In this document: one piece after another, positions 1 through 7,708 of the stretch
Layout of the letters: every line of letters starts with the position of its first letter
Position numbering within the stretch: position 1 is the first letter of the stretch
DNA from: Methanosalsum zhilinae DSM 4017
GTDB lineage: Archaea; Halobacteriota; Methanosarcinia; Methanosarcinales; Methanosarcinaceae
Assembly: GCF_000217995.1 (NCBI RefSeq)
Contig: NC_015676.1
Location: 536,103-600,102, forward strand
DNA: 64,000 nucleotides
Direction: 5' to 3'
Notes under the pieces: model-generated
Databases searched by the model: none
The model's input: the letters and a program-made list of their open reading frames with translations, nothing else
Told to the model about the DNA's origin: nothing
Translations under genes and position numbers: made by a program

Positions 1-129
1 GAATGGGTTCTTGATTCGGATGGCTCATCACGTAACCATGATATGGGAGTAGTTATTGAAAATCCTTCTGGAAAGTATTATTTTGAACTGGTTTTTACCA
101 ACAGGACATATACAATGGCACGGTTTTAA
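1..129 (+). CDS. C-terminal end of an unknown protein (5' truncated)
   Basis: Frame 1 is open from the window edge to a TAA at 127-129, giving the last 42 residues of a protein that begins outside the window. The tail is rich in aromatic and beta-prone residues (ENPSGKYYFELVFTN), as in the last strand of an extracellular beta-sandwich domain, but this is only an impression from composition. No family is recognised. It converges on the minus-strand cyclase gene with a 45-base gap. Confidence 0.5.
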   Translation, partial: EWVLDSDGSSRNHDMGVVIENPSGKYYFELVFTNRTYTMARF

Positions 130-174
130 TGATAAATAGGCTGAACTGCGATTCCTTCTACCTTATCAACACGA

Positions 175-792
175 TCAGTATTCCATCAAAATGGCTCGCA
201 CAGGAGCACCGTCACATCCACTTATCTTCATGGGCAGGGCAATAAAAAAATATATTCCTTCTTCTACTTCTGCCAAATTCAGAGATTCAATGATGTAAAT
301 ATTATTTTTTAGCAAAAGCTGGTGAACATCCATTGAATTTGAAATATCCACAGACATGCAGCTGGTGCCAATTATCCTGAAATCCTGATGTACTATCCAT
401 TCCCATGTATCTATGTCAATTGATATTGTTGGACAATTATTTCCCGAATTTAACAGGAGTATTTCAGGAGTTGAGGAGTGGTCAAAACCCTGCAGTTTTT
501 CATGAAGAATCCTGGAATTGACTGGTTTATTTTCATATGAGGATATGTCCAGTACTGCAGCTTCTCCAATAAGCTCTTCAAGCAATATGTCGTCAGTTGA
601 GCCTCCTTCAGGAAACACATGTGAGGGTACGTCAATGTGTGTTCCTGTGTGACTTCCAATAAATATACTGGATATTTTGAAACCATCTGATTCTATTGAA
701 GTGATGGGTTCAATAGCAGGTTCAGGATCACCCGGATATACAGGAGTGGAATTTGAAATTGGAGTGGAAATATCTATTATTTTTCTTTTCAT
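175..792 (-). CDS. cyclase-family metal-dependent hydrolase (kynurenine formamidase-like)
   Basis: A 205-residue protein of the cyclase/arylformamidase family (PF04199). The metal-binding signature GSHTGTHIDVPSH lies near residues 47-59, and the N-terminus (DISTPISNSTPVYPGDP) is the usual first strand and Pro-Gly loop of the family. These enzymes hydrolyse small amides or lactones with a divalent metal; the best known is N-formylkynurenine formamidase, but no tryptophan catabolism genes are nearby, so the substrate is unknown. Length is normal for the family. It lies 54 bases downstream of the PHP-domain gene on the same strand and may share its transcript. Confidence 0.85.
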   Translation of the reverse strand: MKRKIIDISTPISNSTPVYPGDPEPAIEPITSIESDGFKISSIFIGSHTGTHIDVPSHVFPEGGSTDDILLEELIGEAAVLDISSYENKPVNSRILHEKLQGFDHSSTPEILLLNSGNNCPTISIDIDTWEWIVHQDFRIIGTSCMSVDISNSMDVHQLLLKNNIYIIESLNLAEVEEGIYFFIALPMKISGCDGAPVRAILMEY

Positions 793-846
793 GAATTCAC
801 TTGTTATGTGTATTTTTGTGATCTACAATGTAAGCTCAGGTGCCTT

Positions 847-1491
847 TCATCTTTTCCTGATAAAGCGTTTTGAATTGGCAAGTACTTTTTCGGCTTCCCT
901 TTCTGTAAGGCCTGAACCCATAGCTATCATTTTCGCCTGATTGGATGTGATCAGGTCCCCGGGTGCATGTGCATCGGTGTTAACTACCAGCTCAGCTCCT
1001 GTTTCCTTACCAATTCTTGCAACATGTCCATTGGTTTTGTTATGTCCGTTCCTGGAAGTTATTTCCAGACATATCCCGTTATCTGCTGCTTTTTGTGCAT
1101 CTTCTGCAGTGATCAGTCCCGGGTGGGACAGGATATCAACGTCGGGGATATTAACGACTGCAGAGTTTGTTCCAGGTGCAACCGGTTCTGAAATAGTTTC
1201 ACCATGAACCACCACGATTTCAGCACCAAGTTGTCTGGCCATTCGTACCATTGGAGCAATTTTGGAGGGTGGGATGTGTGTCAGCTCAACGCCAACCAGT
1301 ATGTCAATGTCCATTACATCCTCCAGATAACGTGCTTTTTCTGCAGCTGATATTACCTGTTCAATATTGGAATAGTCCGTATGATCTGTTAATGCTATGG
1401 CAGTGTATCCTTTTATCTGGGCTCTTCTTATAAGTTCGCTTGGGATAAGCTCCCCGTCACTGAAAACTGTATGGGTGTGCAGATCTATCAT
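847..1491 (-). CDS. PHP-domain phosphoesterase
   Basis: A 214-residue protein of the polymerase-and-histidinol-phosphatase (PHP) superfamily. The metal-binding motifs are in order: HTHTVFSDGE at the N-terminus, ALTDHTD, GVELTHIP, VVVHGE, ILSHPG, and NTDAHAPGD near the C-terminus. The frame stays open upstream to 1596, but the ATG at 1491 is preferred: AAGGTGA lies just upstream and the protein then opens directly with MIDLHTH, as PHP proteins usually do. Family members hydrolyse phosphate esters (histidinol phosphate or nucleotides); the substrate here cannot be told from sequence. No fused polymerase or helicase domain is present. Confidence 0.85.
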   Translation of the reverse strand: MIDLHTHTVFSDGELIPSELIRRAQIKGYTAIALTDHTDYSNIEQVISAAEKARYLEDVMDIDILVGVELTHIPPSKIAPMVRMARQLGAEIVVVHGETISEPVAPGTNSAVVNIPDVDILSHPGLITAEDAQKAADNGICLEITSRNGHNKTNGHVARIGKETGAELVVNTDAHAPGDLITSNQAKMIAMGSGLTEREAEKVLANSKRFIRKR

Positions 1492-1842
1492 TGGTTCACC
1501 TTTATTGATTCTGTCTGATAAACAGAGCATATACTCTATTTCATACAATTGATTTGAATCTTTATATATAAAACTGGTAATTGTTTCATTATGCAACAGG
1601 TTTATGATTGAAAAATCAAATAGAAAAATACAAATGATAAAAAAATATTTTGGTTTAAATATCAGAGTATCTAAATTAATGTGAAAACCACAATTTTGAT
1701 AAGTTATTTGGAAATTACCGGACGTTTATTGAGAGGGAACCGGATCATAACTGTAATGCATTCTACTTAATTTACCGTGCTGTGATGTAGATTGGATCAA
1801 GAATGATTATAATTTTATAGGTGTTATAGTAAGGAGAATTGG
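1492..1842. other. divergent intergenic region, PHP gene / permease
   Basis: About 350 bases between divergent genes, AT-rich and without a convincing coding frame. It must hold promoters for both sides. An AT-rich tract at about 1806-1820 and a good ribosome binding site (AAGGAGAA, 1831-1838) precede the permease ATG at 1843. No tRNA, long inverted repeat or array is visible. Confidence 0.5.
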
Positions 1843-2343
1843 ATGGCAGATCTACAACCAAAAGAAAGGCTGGGTCGAAGCCTTGGCTTTTTCCCCACTT
1901 TTGCAATCGGCACAGGTACAATGATCGGTGCAGGAATATTTGTACTTCCCGGAATAGCGACCTCATCTGCAGGGCCTGCGGCTATCATTTCTTTTATATT
2001 TGGTGGGATAATTTCAATGGCAACAGCCATCAGTATGGCTGAACTCGCAACAGGAATGCCGCGTGCAGGTGGTAGCTATTATTTTATCAGTCGTGCCATG
2101 GGAGCGGTGTTTGGTTCCATTATAGGCTTGGGTGCATGGCTTGCTCTTGTATTTAAAGGCTCTTTTGCTCTGGTTGGATTGGGGGACTATCTGTTTGTAT
2201 TCCTGCCCATACCTGTATTAATAACAGCTTTCGTGGCGGGTCTCATTTTACTGCTTATAAACTACAGGGGTGCAAAAAGCAGCGGCTCTTTCCAGAATAT
2301 AATTGTCATCACTTTGTTTGTTATACTCATTCTGGCTCTGTAG
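1843..2343 (+). pseudogene. APC-family transporter with USP domains, N-terminal fragment (IS-interrupted)
   Basis: The first 163 codons of an amino acid/polyamine/organocation (APC) permease. The first helix carries the family signature GTGTMIGAGIFVLPG, followed by an amphipathic MAELATGMPRAGGSYYFISRAMG segment (quoted in two parts: MAELATGMPRAGG, SYYFISRAMG) typical of the helix 2-3 region. The insertion sequence enters after 2333 and its left terminal repeat supplies an in-frame TAG at 2341-2343, so the fragment ends after about four helices. The rest of the gene resumes at 3346. Removing the IS and one target copy restores one open frame of about 744 codons. The ATG at 1843 is preceded by AAGGAGAA. 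Confidence 0.85.
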
Positions 2344-2350
2344 AAATCCT
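2326..2350 (+). repeat. IS left end: 8-bp target duplication plus 17-bp terminal inverted repeat
   Basis: CTCATTCT at 2326-2333 is the left copy of the target site. It is followed by GGCTCTGTAGAAATCCT (2334-2350), which is the exact reverse complement of 3321-3337. Confidence 0.92.
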
Positions 2351-3337
2351 ATTTTCCATTACCACTTCAACCTAATATTATAAAAAGGATGAGTCCCCTG
2401 TGTTTTTTTGCTAAACAAACAAAAACAACAGGGGATGAATGTTTTTGTCAGGAAAATACTTAAACTTTATTGATACAGCCATTGCTGTCTCAGGAAGATC
2501 TCATCTTCCATTGTATAGCAGTAAGTATTCTAAGAGAAAATATACTCAGCACCAGTTAATGACACTGGTTTTACTAAAAGAATACTTAAATGAGGACTAT
2601 AGAAACTTCGTAGAACTCATTGAATTAATGGATAAGGTACAGAATAAAATTGGAATAAAGCAGGTACCACATTTTACAACATTACAGAAATTCATGAGTA
2701 GAATACCATCAGTATATTTTAACAGCATATTGAAACAAACTCTAAAACTCTTTTATTACCATGGTGAAAGAATATATCTTACTGCTATTGATTCAAGTGG
2801 ATTTACAGGTGGACATTGTAGTTACTATTATTCAATGAGGACTGGAAAGAAAAGGAGATCATATCTAAAAACAAGTATAGCAATTGATACTGAGAAATTT
2901 ATTGTTACTGGATTTAAGATCTCAAGTAAACCTGTACACGATACGAAACACGCACAAACATTGCTGAAGCAATGTCATAGACTTCGTCATTCAGAATACT
3001 ATGTCCTGGATAAGGGGTATGACTCTGAACAAATTCATGTTCTCATACGAGAGAACATGAATTCAAGTCCTCTTATCCCTGTAAGACAGAGGAAAAGAAA
3101 GAAAATAAACGGCAAATACCGTAGGAAAATGGTTGAAGAGTTTGATGAGAAACTCTACCATTCGAGAAACCTGGTAGAAACAATGTTCTCAGTTCTAAAA
3201 AGAAAATATGGTGAAGAAATTAAGTCAAGAAAGTACAGAAACCAGGTAAAGGAAGTGAAATGTAAGATGTTAATACATAACATCGAAAGATATAACTCAT
3301 TTACAATTATTATTTACATAAGGATTTCTACAGAGCC
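2334..3337 (+). mobile_element. IS5-superfamily insertion sequence, 1,004 bp, 8-bp target duplication
   Basis: The boundaries are defined by sequence. 17-bp perfect terminal inverted repeats begin GGCTCTG at both ends, and both ends are flanked by the direct repeat CTCATTCT (2326-2333 and 3338-3345). It carries one DDE transposase gene. An 8-bp duplication with an IS5-type transposase fits the ISH1-like group of the IS5 family; the group assignment is from memory and not checked. The intact repeats and duplication, and the absence of decay in the interrupted host gene, indicate a recent insertion. Confidence 0.92.
2395..2434 (+). promoter_or_regulatory. hairpin covering the transposase ribosome binding site
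   Basis: CCCCTGTGTTTTTTTG (2395-2410) can pair with the stretch ending AACAACAGGGG (to 2434), giving an imperfect stem whose 3' arm contains the GGGG just before the transposase ATG at 2439. In a transcript reading in from the permease promoter the ribosome binding site would be sequestered. This arrangement is known as read-in protection in other insertion sequences; its action here is inferred. Confidence 0.5.
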
Positions 3338-3356
3338 CTCATTCTTTTTATTTTAA
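2439..3356 (+). CDS. IS5-type DDE transposase
   Basis: A 305-residue transposase. The likely catalytic residues are D in LTAIDSSGF (near residue 117), D in YVLDKGYDSE (near 191) and E in NLVETMFSVLKRKYG (near 246), the last being the typical IS5 YREK-like region. The basic C-terminal part and the N-terminal helical region fit the family. The frame has no stop inside the element: it reads through the right terminal repeat and ends at a TAA (3354-3356) in host DNA, so the last five residues (SFFLF) come from the insertion site. The protein is otherwise intact and probably active. Confidence 0.88.
   Translation: MFLSGKYLNFIDTAIAVSGRSHLPLYSSKYSKRKYTQHQLMTLVLLKEYLNEDYRNFVELIELMDKVQNKIGIKQVPHFTTLQKFMSRIPSVYFNSILKQTLKLFYYHGERIYLTAIDSSGFTGGHCSYYYSMRTGKKRRSYLKTSIAIDTEKFIVTGFKISSKPVHDTKHAQTLLKQCHRLRHSEYYVLDKGYDSEQIHVLIRENMNSSPLIPVRQRKRKKINGKYRRKMVEEFDEKLYHSRNLVETMFSVLKRKYGEEIKSRKYRNQVKEVKCKMLIHNIERYNSFTIIIYIRISTEPSFFLF
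3321..3345 (+). repeat. IS right end: 17-bp terminal inverted repeat plus 8-bp target duplication
   Basis: AGGATTTCTACAGAGCC (3321-3337) is the exact inverse of the left end. It is followed by the second copy of the target site, CTCATTCT (3338-3345). Confidence 0.92.
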
Positions 3357-5089
3357 AAGGGGCTCTGATGCTTGATACTTCTAAATTTGATCCATTTATG
3401 CCCTATGGATATAGTTCTATACTTGCCACGACAGGCCTGATATTTATTTCATATCTGGGTATTACGCAGTTAGCAGCCATTTCTGAAGAGGTGAAAGATC
3501 CTTCCAAGAATTTGCCAAGGGCGTTTATTGCTTCAGTTGCATCAGTCACACTGCTGTATACTGGGGTAATGATCGTAATCAATGGAATGCTACCTTTGGA
3601 AAAAGCAATTGTTACCAGCACTCCTCTTGTGGACGTGGCCGATTTAATGGCAGGATCAAGCGGACAGATAATTATTGTATTTGCAGGCCTGCTTGCTACT
3701 ATATCAACTGCAAATGCAGCTATACTTGCATCTTCACGTTTTCCTTTTGCAATGGGAAGGGATGATCTGATGCCGAAATGGTTTGTTGAGATACATAGCA
3801 AGTATGATACTCCCTATAAGGCAATTCTGGTCACCGGCTTTGTTATGCTTCTGCTACTGTTGTTGTTCAATGTAGAGCAACTGGCAAAACTTGGCAGTAC
3901 TTTCAATATTCTCATATTCGTACTGATAAATCTGTCAGCAGTAATACTTAGAAGAAGTTCAATGGAATGGTATAAACCTACATTTAAGGATCCTTTTTAT
4001 CCACTAACACAGATAATCGGAATTTTAGGAAGCCTGATATTGCTTCCTTTGATTGGATTGATGCCGCTTGCATTTGCTCTTGCAGTTATAGCAGCGGGAA
4101 TTGCATGGTACATGGTATATGGAAAAGAAAAAGCTATACCAAAATACAATGTTCTTGACCTGATTGAAAATACCGTGGTACCTGTAGAAACAACCTATGA
4201 GAAAATAAAGGTCCTTGTGCCACTGGCAAATCCTGAGCATGAAAAAGATCTACTTAAACTTGCAGACAAACTTGGTGATGAAATAGTGGGTCTTCATGTA
4301 ATCCGGGTTCCAGGGCAGACCAGTCTTCTGGCTGCTCAGGAAGCATATCATGAGAATAAATTACAGATAAATAGCGAACTGGAAAGAAAGTTCCGGGAAT
4401 GTATAAGATTACCTGAACACAAGCATGAATATATTGTTGCTTTTGATCACAGTGTATCAAATTCAATCATGGAACAATCAGAGATTGAAAAAGTAACTCT
4501 GATCGTAATGGGCTGGCATGAGGTTGACAGATTCCATCCATCAGCAGGAAATGTTGCCAACAAGGTACTGACAAGTGCAAAGAAGCATATAGTTATCCTT
4601 AAAGGATACATGCCTCCAGAGATAAAAACAATACTTGTAGCCTTCAATGCAAAGGACAATTCAAAGTACTGTCTGTATCTGGCAAAAAGGCTTGCAATGA
4701 CTACCGGAGCACAGATCAAACTTCTTCGTATAATCAATCCGGATCTTAGTGCAGAGGAAAAACAGGAAAAAATAAAAGAGGCAAAGGAAGCGGCTCTGGA
4801 TGAAGAGGGCTTTAATGTGGTTTATGAAATACAGGAGAAATATTCCACAGAAGATGCCATACTTGAAGCCGCAAATGAGCATGATATAATCATGATTGGG
4901 GATTCCAGCCAGAGATTTAAACGTGCTTTCCTGGGTACACTGCCGCAGAGGATAGCAAGACATACCAGAAAACCTGTAATAATAGTCAAGAGGTATAAAC
5001 CCCTTTCAAAGGAAGGAATAAGTTCTATATTTGTGAAAATAAATTCGGTAAAAAACAGGTTCTTAAGAAAGCTTAAACTTAAGAATTAG
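3346..5089 (+). pseudogene. APC-family transporter with USP domains, C-terminal fragment (IS-interrupted)
   Basis: The continuation of the permease cut by the IS, in the same frame as 1843-2333 once the element and one target copy are removed. It holds the remaining transmembrane helices (about residues 1-260 of this part; the loop AAISEEVKDPSKNLPRAF is typical of APC carriers). A cytoplasmic tail of about 310 residues follows with two universal-stress-protein-like domains; the second ends with GDSSQRF...TRKPVIIVK. Such APC-USP fusions are common in archaea and are thought to couple transport to nucleotide or energy status. An ATG at 3368 preceded by AAAGGGG could restart translation of a 573-residue piece, which would lack the N-terminal substrate-binding helices. 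The gene ends just before the convergent FtsJ gene. Confidence 0.85.
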
Positions 5090-5101
5090 TTTTGAACAGA
5101 T

Positions 5102-5899
5102 TTATTTTCTCGACGGATCTGAAGGGTTATCCAATCTTTCAACCACGTCAGCGAAGGCAAAATTCGGTCTGACATCCCTTACTTTGACCCTGAGTTTTTC
5201 TCCTACCTCCGCATCTTTGACAAATACAACAAATCCATCAATAGAACCCACCCCGTCACCACTACTTCCCTTTGACTCGATCCTGACCTCGTATATATCT
5301 CCTCTCTTAACAGGGGTGGACAGCATCTTTTTACCTATTACATATATTTCTGCGCTCTGTGATCTTGAAGCTTCAGGATTATACGCCTTTGTATGAACAA
5401 ATTCACTTTTCACCCTGTCAATAAATTCCTTGAACATGTCCCCCTGAAACACCTTAACTACAAAATTGCCTCCAGGGCGCAGTATTTTCTGGGAACATTC
5501 AAAAGCAGAATTTGCAAGGTCTATAGATCGGGCATGGTCAAGGCTCCAGTTTCCGGACATATTGGGCGCAGCATCGCATATTACAACATCAGCTCCATGT
5601 TCGCCTACAAGATCCAGAATCTTATTAACGGTACTTTCAGATGTTATATCGCCCTTAATGGTATCCACACTTTCTATAGGCTTGATTCGTCTAAGATCAA
5701 CTCCCACAACCTTTCCGCCTGATAATTCTCTGGCAACCTGGAGCCAACCGCCAGGCGCAGCACCCAGATCTACGACTGTATCGTTTCTTTTTATTACATT
5801 GAACTTCTTATTTATTTGCTGAAGCTTATATGATGCACGTGACCTGTATCCATCGGATTTTGCAAGCCAGTAGTATCTATCTCTCTGATTTCGTGCCAT
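5102..5899 (-). CDS. rlmE: FtsJ/RlmE-type 23S rRNA 2'-O-methyltransferase with TRAM domain
   Basis: A 265-residue protein. Residues 1-195 are an FtsJ methyltransferase: SAM-binding motif VVDLGAAPGGW (about 42-52) and the catalytic K-D-K-E set visible as SYKLQQI, VICDAAPNMSG, FVVKVFQG and SAEIYVIGK. The family methylates a ribose in the A-loop of 23S rRNA. Residues of about 200-260 form a TRAM domain (RGDIYEVRIESKGSSGDGVG...), an RNA-binding beta barrel usual in the archaeal version. The ATG at 5899 has GGAGA upstream. It is the last gene of a minus-strand run with 26- and 41-base gaps behind two other genes, so it probably belongs to an operon with the VLRF1-like gene. Confidence 0.92.
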   Translation of the reverse strand: MARNQRDRYYWLAKSDGYRSRASYKLQQINKKFNVIKRNDTVVDLGAAPGGWLQVARELSGGKVVGVDLRRIKPIESVDTIKGDITSESTVNKILDLVGEHGADVVICDAAPNMSGNWSLDHARSIDLANSAFECSQKILRPGGNFVVKVFQGDMFKEFIDRVKSEFVHTKAYNPEASRSQSAEIYVIGKKMLSTPVKRGDIYEVRIESKGSSGDGVGSIDGFVVFVKDAEVGEKLRVKVRDVRPNFAFADVVERLDNPSDPSRK

Positions 5900-5925
5900 G
5901 AGTCTCCATTATTGTATGTTGATAT

Positions 5926-6519
5926 TTATATTGATTCTTTCAGACTTTCCAGTTTTGTACTTATGTTCATTAGCAGGGTTTCAATACTTTCAACTTCCTG
6001 GACATTTTCTATGTCTTCTATTAACCATGATTCGAAGTCATAGTACATATTCAGCAGTTCACTGTATTCATTTTCCAGATCTATTACATCTTTCTTTTCA
6101 TAGTTGGTATTGTTCATTGAATCTGCTTTTTTATCAAGGAAGAACACTTTTTTATTCAATTCATCCAGGTATCGTATGGATATTTTATGCATGTCTATTT
6201 CTCTTCTCTCGATCTCAAGAATGTCAATAACCTCGCTGAGTTCAGGGGGGACTACAGGAAATGAACATGGCCCGTTTATGTAATAGGTCTGTGGTACATC
6301 TGAACTATCCAGGTTTTCATGTTCGTCCTTTATTTCAAAGGGGAATATAGTTTCTACCAGATGTCTATCCTTTGCGATCTGACACATACTTTCAATGTCA
6401 AATGATTCTCCAGAATATTCTCTTACAGAAGCAATTTCATCTGCGATTTTCTGGATCTCATCAGGTTTCAATGCTCCCAGAGTGTCAATTATTCCGCATA
6501 ATTCTTCTTCTGAAATCAT
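5926..6519 (-). CDS. uncharacterised acidic protein between VLRF1-like and FtsJ genes
   Basis: A 197-residue soluble, acidic protein with no transmembrane segment. The N-terminal part (SEEELCGIIDTLGALKPDEI) and the segment YYINGPCSFPVVPPELSEVI near residue 85 recall the pattern of a haloarchaeal family that I remember as DUF7109 (a D-x-G-L-T start, then G-P-x-x-F-P and a D-I-L-D motif), but this is from memory and unverified. The C-terminal half (about residues 105-197) is predicted helical and likely coiled coil. It lies between a peptidyl-tRNA hydrolase-like gene and an rRNA methyltransferase in one tight operon, which suggests a job on ribosomes or nascent chains. No function can be assigned. 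Confidence 0.75.
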   Translation of the reverse strand: MISEEELCGIIDTLGALKPDEIQKIADEIASVREYSGESFDIESMCQIAKDRHLVETIFPFEIKDEHENLDSSDVPQTYYINGPCSFPVVPPELSEVIDILEIERREIDMHKISIRYLDELNKKVFFLDKKADSMNNTNYEKKDVIDLENEYSELLNMYYDFESWLIEDIENVQEVESIETLLMNISTKLESLKESI

Positions 6520-6560
6520 GGTATCTTACAATTTGTATAATTTAGCTATATGTCTATCAT

Positions 6561-7595
6561 TTAGATAATATATCGTCGTCCACCAAGGGCTTTATGCAGT
6601 ACCGAGTCAATATTGTGCTTTTCAATTTTGACTTCAATTCCTTTTTCCATAACTGGGATATCTGTATCCAGATTGGCTAAGGCATGCCTTATAAGCTGAT
6701 GATCTCCTCCTGTAATGATATAGTCTATATCCATCTTAAACTCTTCACGCAATTTTTCATAAGCTCCATAAACCTTGTTCATATGATTATCGATCTCCTC
6801 ATCTCTCAGGCGTTCAAACCTTCTCTGGCTGAATCCTCCTTTTGTATGCTTTGATTTTACACTGCTCCTGATGACCTGGTAACTGGCAAAATTTTCAGTA
6901 TCTCCAAATCCCACAAAGGATTCTCCTGCACTCAGTATAAGGACACATATATTATAATTTGCCTTCAGCATATCTTTGATGATAGTCACATCAAATTTCT
7001 CACCTATCGACCATATGTATCTGGAAACCGGAAATGGGGGTAATAGAACTTCACGTACCATGCCTCTGGTATCATAGAAGAGAACGTATCCTGTAGCTGA
7101 ATCAATTTTAGATAGCAGGCTCAAGCTTTTTTCGTCAATATAATGGAGGATCTCATCTGTTTCTTTTATATCTCCCGAAGACATTTCTGGCGGAAAATAA
7201 GCTGTCAGCAATGCCTGATTTCTGGATGAAACAGAACCTATCTGGTAGATATAATCATTGATCTGCTTTATTGTGAATGGTTCTACCTGTGAAAACCGTA
7301 TACTGGCTGACTCCTTTTCCTTCAATTTTTCGATTTCATGTGTAAGTGACTCTATTCTGGTATTTGCATTGTTCAATTTTTCCTCTGCACTCTGCTTTGC
7401 AGCAATTGCACGCCTTGCATCCTCCTCGCGCTTGGTAAGCTGGGTACGATAACCTTTCAGGTCGATTTCCAGTTCCATTATGTTGGATTCCAGCTTTTCA
7501 ATTACTCTTTCCAGTTCGTCCTTACCTGTAACCCTATCCATTACTGTGGTAAATTCGTTCTGAATATCTTCCAGCATTTTTCTATGGTAAGACAT
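6561..7595 (-). CDS. Vms1/ANKZF1-type (VLRF1) peptidyl-tRNA hydrolase, archaeal
   Basis: A 344-residue protein. Residues of about 20-95 form a long heptad-rich coiled coil. The rest resembles the VLRF1 domain, an eRF1-related fold found in Vms1/ANKZF1. The key segment is KGGFSQRRFERLR near residues 251-263, where the glutamine (about 256) occupies the place of the catalytic Gln of the Vms1 GxxQ loop, itself analogous to the GGQ of eRF1. The C-terminal ITGGDHQLIRHAL also fits the release-factor fold. In eukaryotes Vms1 frees nascent chains from stalled 60S subunits during ribosome quality control. The same role in archaea is inferred. It is the first gene of the minus-strand operon ending in the FtsJ methyltransferase. 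Confidence 0.75.
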   Translation of the reverse strand: MSYHRKMLEDIQNEFTTVMDRVTGKDELERVIEKLESNIMELEIDLKGYRTQLTKREEDARRAIAAKQSAEEKLNNANTRIESLTHEIEKLKEKESASIRFSQVEPFTIKQINDYIYQIGSVSSRNQALLTAYFPPEMSSGDIKETDEILHYIDEKSLSLLSKIDSATGYVLFYDTRGMVREVLLPPFPVSRYIWSIGEKFDVTIIKDMLKANYNICVLILSAGESFVGFGDTENFASYQVIRSSVKSKHTKGGFSQRRFERLRDEEIDNHMNKVYGAYEKLREEFKMDIDYIITGGDHQLIRHALANLDTDIPVMEKGIEVKIEKHNIDSVLHKALGGRRYII

Positions 7596-7708
7596 TGAAA
7601 TTAATTATATTTTAATTGATTAAAAATATTATGAGAATCTGTACAATTTTAATATCATGATATGAAAATAATGGACAGATATTTTTATCATGAAATAAGG
7701 TTCCTAAT

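Noticed and set aside
847-1596. Longer start for the PHP protein at 1596
   Set aside because: The extra 35 residues have no family match, and ATG 1491 has a good ribosome binding site followed directly by the HTH metal motif.
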